Below are positions 61,126-64,000 of a DNA stretch of 64,000 nt, piece after piece (the stretch's first letter is position 1; each line of letters starts with the position of its first letter). A program made the translations under genes and the position numbers. Below the pieces are notes generated by a model that made no database searches, was not told the origin of the DNA, and saw nothing but the letters and a program-made list of their open reading frames with translations. The DNA is from Bacillota bacterium. Its GTDB lineage: Bacteria; Bacillota; Bacilli; Paenibacillales; NBRC-103111. The stretch spans positions 1-64,000 of the forward strand of contig JAEWMH010000164.1 in assembly GCA_023393235.1 (NCBI GenBank), written 5' to 3'.

Positions 61126-61824
61126 TTAGGAAATTTTAATCTCCTCTTCCCGGATCACAGCCCGCAGGGGGGAACGGTCATTGGCCCGGTTAATCCGCAT
61201 CATGCTTTTCCTCCACAGGAACAGCATCAGCGGGATCATCAGCCACATCCAATAAGGCTTGGCATCCAGGATAATGTAATCGAACACGCCGTGGTAAATG
61301 ACCGGCAGGCAAAGGGAGTATGCAAGCTCCGAACGTTCAGAAGTTCCGCCGCGGAACTTGGCTTTGCCCATATGGTACCCCATCATTACCCCGAACAACG
61401 CATGGCCGGAAACCGGCAGTAACGCCCGCATTACCAGCGAGGATACCGAGGGACTGAACAAAAGCGCGTACATGACATTCTCCATGGTGGCAAAACCCAA
61501 GGAAACGGCTGTTGCATATACAATGCCGTCGTACGGCTCATCGAAGGCCTGATGCTTGTAGATGAGGAAGTACAGGATAAACCACTTCAGGAATTCCTCG
61601 AGAAAGGATGAGTATACGAATGAGTACAAAAACGGATTCTCACCGAAGCCCAGGACAAAGGCCCGCTGCAGCACCATGGTGGGGAATACCAGCAGCACCC
61701 CCATAATGAACATGCGGATGACCGTATGCACCGGCTCCGATTCGTAGCGGTCCTTCAGATAAAAGTAGGCGAGCAAGGAAAGCCCCGGCGCAATGGCCGC
61801 CGCCAAAATAGACAACAGGAACAA
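61126..61824 (-). CDS. prsW: PrsW family intramembrane metalloprotease
   Basis: 232 residues, six to seven membrane helices. Protease motifs EEFLKWF (EExxK), the GHALFGVMMGYHMGKAK helix and a final YHGVFDY. In B. subtilis PrsW makes the site-1 cut in anti-sigma RsiW. A link to the ECF/anti-sigma pair at 21.9-23.1 kb is possible but unproven. Starts with TTG at 61824, AAGGGGGG eight nt upstream. Confidence 0.9.
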   Translation of the reverse strand: MFLLSILAAAIAPGLSLLAYFYLKDRYESEPVHTVIRMFIMGVLLVFPTMVLQRAFVLGFGENPFLYSFVYSSFLEEFLKWFILYFLIYKHQAFDEPYDGIVYATAVSLGFATMENVMYALLFSPSVSSLVMRALLPVSGHALFGVMMGYHMGKAKFRGGTSERSELAYSLCLPVIYHGVFDYIILDAKPYWMWLMIPLMLFLWRKSMMRINRANDRSPLRAVIREEEIKIS

Positions 61825-61934
61825 GCAAACGTCCCCCCTTCAAAGCAACCAGGTCCAGGCCTTAGCCAAAAACAACATGACTATATTCTATCACAACTCG
61901 AGCCCTGCCGGGTCTGGTAATTACGGATAGAAAC

Positions 61935-61973
61935 AAAAAAATGCACCCTCACCCACCGTTGTGTTGAGGATGC
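61935..61973 (-). terminator. Intrinsic terminator of mecA
   Basis: GCATCCTCA and TGAGGGTGC arms with seven T, about 35 nt after the mecA stop. Confidence 0.85.
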
Positions 61974-62009
61974 AAAAGGCCGGGCAACGTTCAGCGCGCC
62001 TTCTATGCA

Positions 62010-62612
62010 TTATTGAAAATGGCTGCACAACACTTGAACCGCGTTCTCGGCAATGACGGTTTTGCCGTATTCCTCCAGCACTGCCTGTGTGACCGAGGTC
62101 GCTTCCCCGTATTCGGACATGACTGCGATTAAGGCCTGGTAACGGCTGTCCTTCTCATCCCAATCGGAAGGCTCCACCTGAAGAATATACCGGTTCTTAT
62201 AAGAGAACAGCTTGCCGCCTTCAGGCAGCATAGGAAGAACTACCTTCGCCATCCGGAGCAAATCCTCGAAATCGGAGAAGGCGTAGGATATCAGCTCGCT
62301 CTCCTCCAGCGTTACTTCCATCTCATATATATCTTCCTCTTCATCCGCGGAATCAGAAGAGGGACTATTCATCTTGCCTCTGGTCACGATGACCACCATG
62401 CCTTGGGCGGGCAGCGCGAACACTTCAACCGCCAGCGGACCGGAAGCATCGAAGCCTAATTCGGAATAGGCCTGCTCCATCATCTCGCTGAACAGCTCGT
62501 GGACTTTGGGAATCTCCCGCCACATGTCCTCCTTTTGGATCCCGCGCTCCGTCAAGTCGTCGAAAGTGAGGAAAATCCTTATCTTATCGGTACTCAAACG
62601 TTCAATTTTCAT
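62010..62612 (-). CDS. mecA: Adaptor protein MecA/YpbH
   Basis: ClpC adaptor that recruits substrates such as ComK for degradation. 200 residues. N-terminal substrate-binding domain MKIERLSTDKIRIFLTFDDL, an acidic linker (SSDSADEEEDIYEME) and a C-terminal ClpC-binding domain (YAFSDFEDLLRMAKVVL, YSYKN-like FSYKNRYILQV). Start at 62612 with AAGGAGG. Confidence 0.92.
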   Translation of the reverse strand: MKIERLSTDKIRIFLTFDDLTERGIQKEDMWREIPKVHELFSEMMEQAYSELGFDASGPLAVEVFALPAQGMVVIVTRGKMNSPSSDSADEEEDIYEMEVTLEESELISYAFSDFEDLLRMAKVVLPMLPEGGKLFSYKNRYILQVEPSDWDEKDSRYQALIAVMSEYGEATSVTQAVLEEYGKTVIAENAVQVLCSHFQ

Positions 62613-62919
62613 TACAGGACCCTCCTTTTTGGCCAGCTCGGAACCAAAAGCATACCATAGTAATAGTTTATGAAGGTAATGCACAAAAAGTGTACAAAAA
62701 TTACCTCGCTTGTCCCCGCTGCTGCTTAGAGACAAGCTGCCTGGCCGCCTTCGACAGAATCGCTAAAGTTCCGACGAGCCAGCTGCTATTATTATAGCAT
62801 GTTACCACTATCGAATGCGAATTGCACCGGAAAAATTGTGTATAACCAAGTACAGTTTTTACGGGAAAGAGAGGGAAAGGTTTCATGCGGCCGGGCACGG
62901 CACATGTGTAAATATATGC
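62613..62919 (-). promoter_or_regulatory. mecA upstream region with extended -10 promoter
   Basis: The 365-bp gap holds TGCTATAAT at 62791-62799 (extended -10, no clear -35), which would give a leader of about 170 nt, and an inverted repeat GGTAAT/ATTACC at 62676-62706. No supported gene. Confidence 0.45.
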
Positions 62920-62958
62920 CAAAAAGCCGGAGGCATTTAAGCGTTCCTCCGGCCTTTT
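62920..62958. terminator. Bidirectional-looking terminator of the discoidin gene
   Basis: GGCCGGAGG and CCTCCGGC arms with A-run on one side and T-run on the other, 20 nt after the stop codon at 62978. Confidence 0.85.
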
Positions 62959-62977
62959 GCTGTTTTAGCTAATCGTG

Positions 62978-64000
62978 TTAAGGCTGAATAAAATAAACGT
63001 AAGCCTCATGAATGGACCAATACCGGGCAACCGCCCCGGTTTGTACTATCCGGATAAACCGGGCGGTCTGGTCCGGGAAGGTGATGGTGGTTACCGCGTT
63101 ACCGGTGCCGGAAGCTACCGGCTGCCCCCACTCCACTCCGTCAACCGAAACATACACACTGTAGCCGCGGGGAAAATCACCGGAGCTGCCTGACGCATCC
63201 AGTACAAGTTTGTTGAAGGTCAAAGGAGTCTGCATATCCATCTGGAAATATTGGCCGTAAACCTGATTGGTTACCGTATCCCAACGGGTTGAGGCATTGC
63301 CGTCAAGCGCTCTGCCGGCGCTCCAGGAATTATGGGAGGCGGTTGCCGTCCAGCCTGTGCGGTCCAAATAAGGCTCCTTCGTGGTAAAGGAAACGGGGCC
63401 GCTCAAGGGCGAAACATTCCCGGCTGTATCCACCGCTGCTACATGGAAGGTGTATTCCGTTGCCGGAACCAATCCTTCCACCGTATGGGTGGTGCCAGTC
63501 ACCAACGCAGCACCATAAGGCTCCGTGCCATTGAATATCCGGTAACCAACCACCTGTTCGTTATCAACCGATGGCTGCCAAACCAGGCTTGCTGTTGTCT
63601 CTGTGATAGCAGAAGCGGCGAGGCCAGTCGGGATGGAAGGCGCTTCATTGTCGGTGCGGTACAAATGGATTTCATCCATGGTCCACGGGGCGGGAGAGGC
63701 TCCGGTCTGGACGATTTTCACATAAGCAGCTGTTAGATACGGGAAGGAAATCACCGTGACAGGAGCTCCTGCACCCCCGGCTATGGAATTGCCCCAATTG
63801 ATCCCGTCATCCGAAACATAAAGCTGATAGCTCACGGGATACTCTCCGGAACGGGTTCCCGAATCCAGCACCACTTGATTAAAGCTTTGTTCTGCGCCCA
63901 AATGAAGCTCGAAATAGTTTCCGTAGGTCTGGCCTGTGACAGTGCTCCACAGTGTGCTGCTGTTCCCGTCCAATGCCATTGCCGCTTGGCTGGAATTAGG
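62978..64000 (-). CDS. Discoidin (F5/8 type C) and fibronectin type III protein, N-terminus beyond window edge
   Basis: 340 visible codons, open to the right edge. Two F5/8 type C domains (about 1-115 and 208-340 of the visible part; paired by ALDGNSSTLWSTVTGQTYGN and ALDGNASTRWDTVTNQVYGQ, each with the SYQLYVSDDGINWG-type strand) flank one fibronectin type III domain (PSIPTGLAASAITETTASLV to PVSFTTKEP). This build is typical of secreted glycan-binding modules at the C-terminus of carbohydrate-active enzymes in Paenibacillus. The catalytic part, if any, is off the window. Confidence 0.85.
   Translation of the reverse strand, partial: PNSSQAAMALDGNSSTLWSTVTGQTYGNYFELHLGAEQSFNQVVLDSGTRSGEYPVSYQLYVSDDGINWGNSIAGGAGAPVTVISFPYLTAAYVKIVQTGASPAPWTMDEIHLYRTDNEAPSIPTGLAASAITETTASLVWQPSVDNEQVVGYRIFNGTEPYGAALVTGTTHTVEGLVPATEYTFHVAAVDTAGNVSPLSGPVSFTTKEPYLDRTGWTATASHNSWSAGRALDGNASTRWDTVTNQVYGQYFQMDMQTPLTFNKLVLDASGSSGDFPRGYSVYVSVDGVEWGQPVASGTGNAVTTITFPDQTARFIRIVQTGAVARYWSIHEAYVYFIQP

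Noticed and set aside
62701..62922. 73-codon frame upstream of mecA
   Set aside because: No ribosome binding site, odd composition, and it covers the mecA promoter region.

Overview
The window looks like chromosome from a Gram-positive, endospore-forming member of the Paenibacillaceae (Paenibacillus-like). The evidence is the gene order, which largely follows the trp-hbs-spoIVA-cmk and dapB-birA-panBCD-dinG segments of Bacillus subtilis, together with sporulation and germination genes (spoIVA, spoVIF-like, ypjB, ypeB), bacillithiol genes (bshA, bshB1), a TRAP-type trp regulator, a futalosine-type menaquinone gene (mqnA) and a moderately high GC content. Nearly every gene is on the minus strand, so the text below reads from high to low coordinates when following transcription.

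Layout: 1-3.2 kb has the end-truncated mtaD, a plus-strand DUF47 gene and rex. 3.2-16.5 kb is the dinG / panBCD / birA-cca-bshA-bshB1-mgsA-dapB block with TPR genes and a MazG-like gene. 16.7-25.9 kb carries yitT, ypjB, ypjA, an IDEAL-domain gene, a gamma-carbonic-anhydrase-like gene, an unknown gene, an ECF sigma / anti-sigma pair, tyrA and hisC. 26.4-35.7 kb is the aromatic supraoperon aroC-aroB-aroH-trpEDCFBA. 36.4-46.1 kb contains an AT-rich phosphotransferase gene, cheR, ndk, a hepS-menG-mqnP-ubiX-mqnA-hepT quinone cluster, mtrB, two identical tRNA-Pro genes and hbs. 46.3-62.6 kb holds spoIVA, a ferredoxin, spoVIF, gpsA, plsY, der, YIEGIA-type sporulation genes, fni, ypfD, plsC, cmk, ypfB, ypfA, ypeB, prsW and mecA. 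The right edge cuts a discoidin/fibronectin-III surface-type protein.

Regulation that can be read directly: mtrB encodes TRAP, and 12 kb away the trp leader has a promoter, a (G/U/A)AG-triplet tract, an antiterminator arm inside that tract and an intrinsic terminator, so sensor and target are both in the window. panB has a leader ending in a terminator just before its ribosome binding site. A consensus promoter at 23571-23599 runs into a strong terminator about 70 nt later, which suggests a small RNA.

The most unusual structure is non-coding. Five intergenic elements of about 180-190 bp (2239-2429, 17657-17836, 26124-26315, 35878-36068, 36199-36383) share one plan: two direct copies of a conserved 22-29 bp unit 45-50 bp apart, then two inverted copies with a 50-bp period, the whole forming a long near-symmetric palindrome. 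There are two unit families (A and B). The spacers differ in sequence but keep their length. All five sit next to gene 3' ends. A separate 166-bp MITE-like palindrome lies at 19528-19693.
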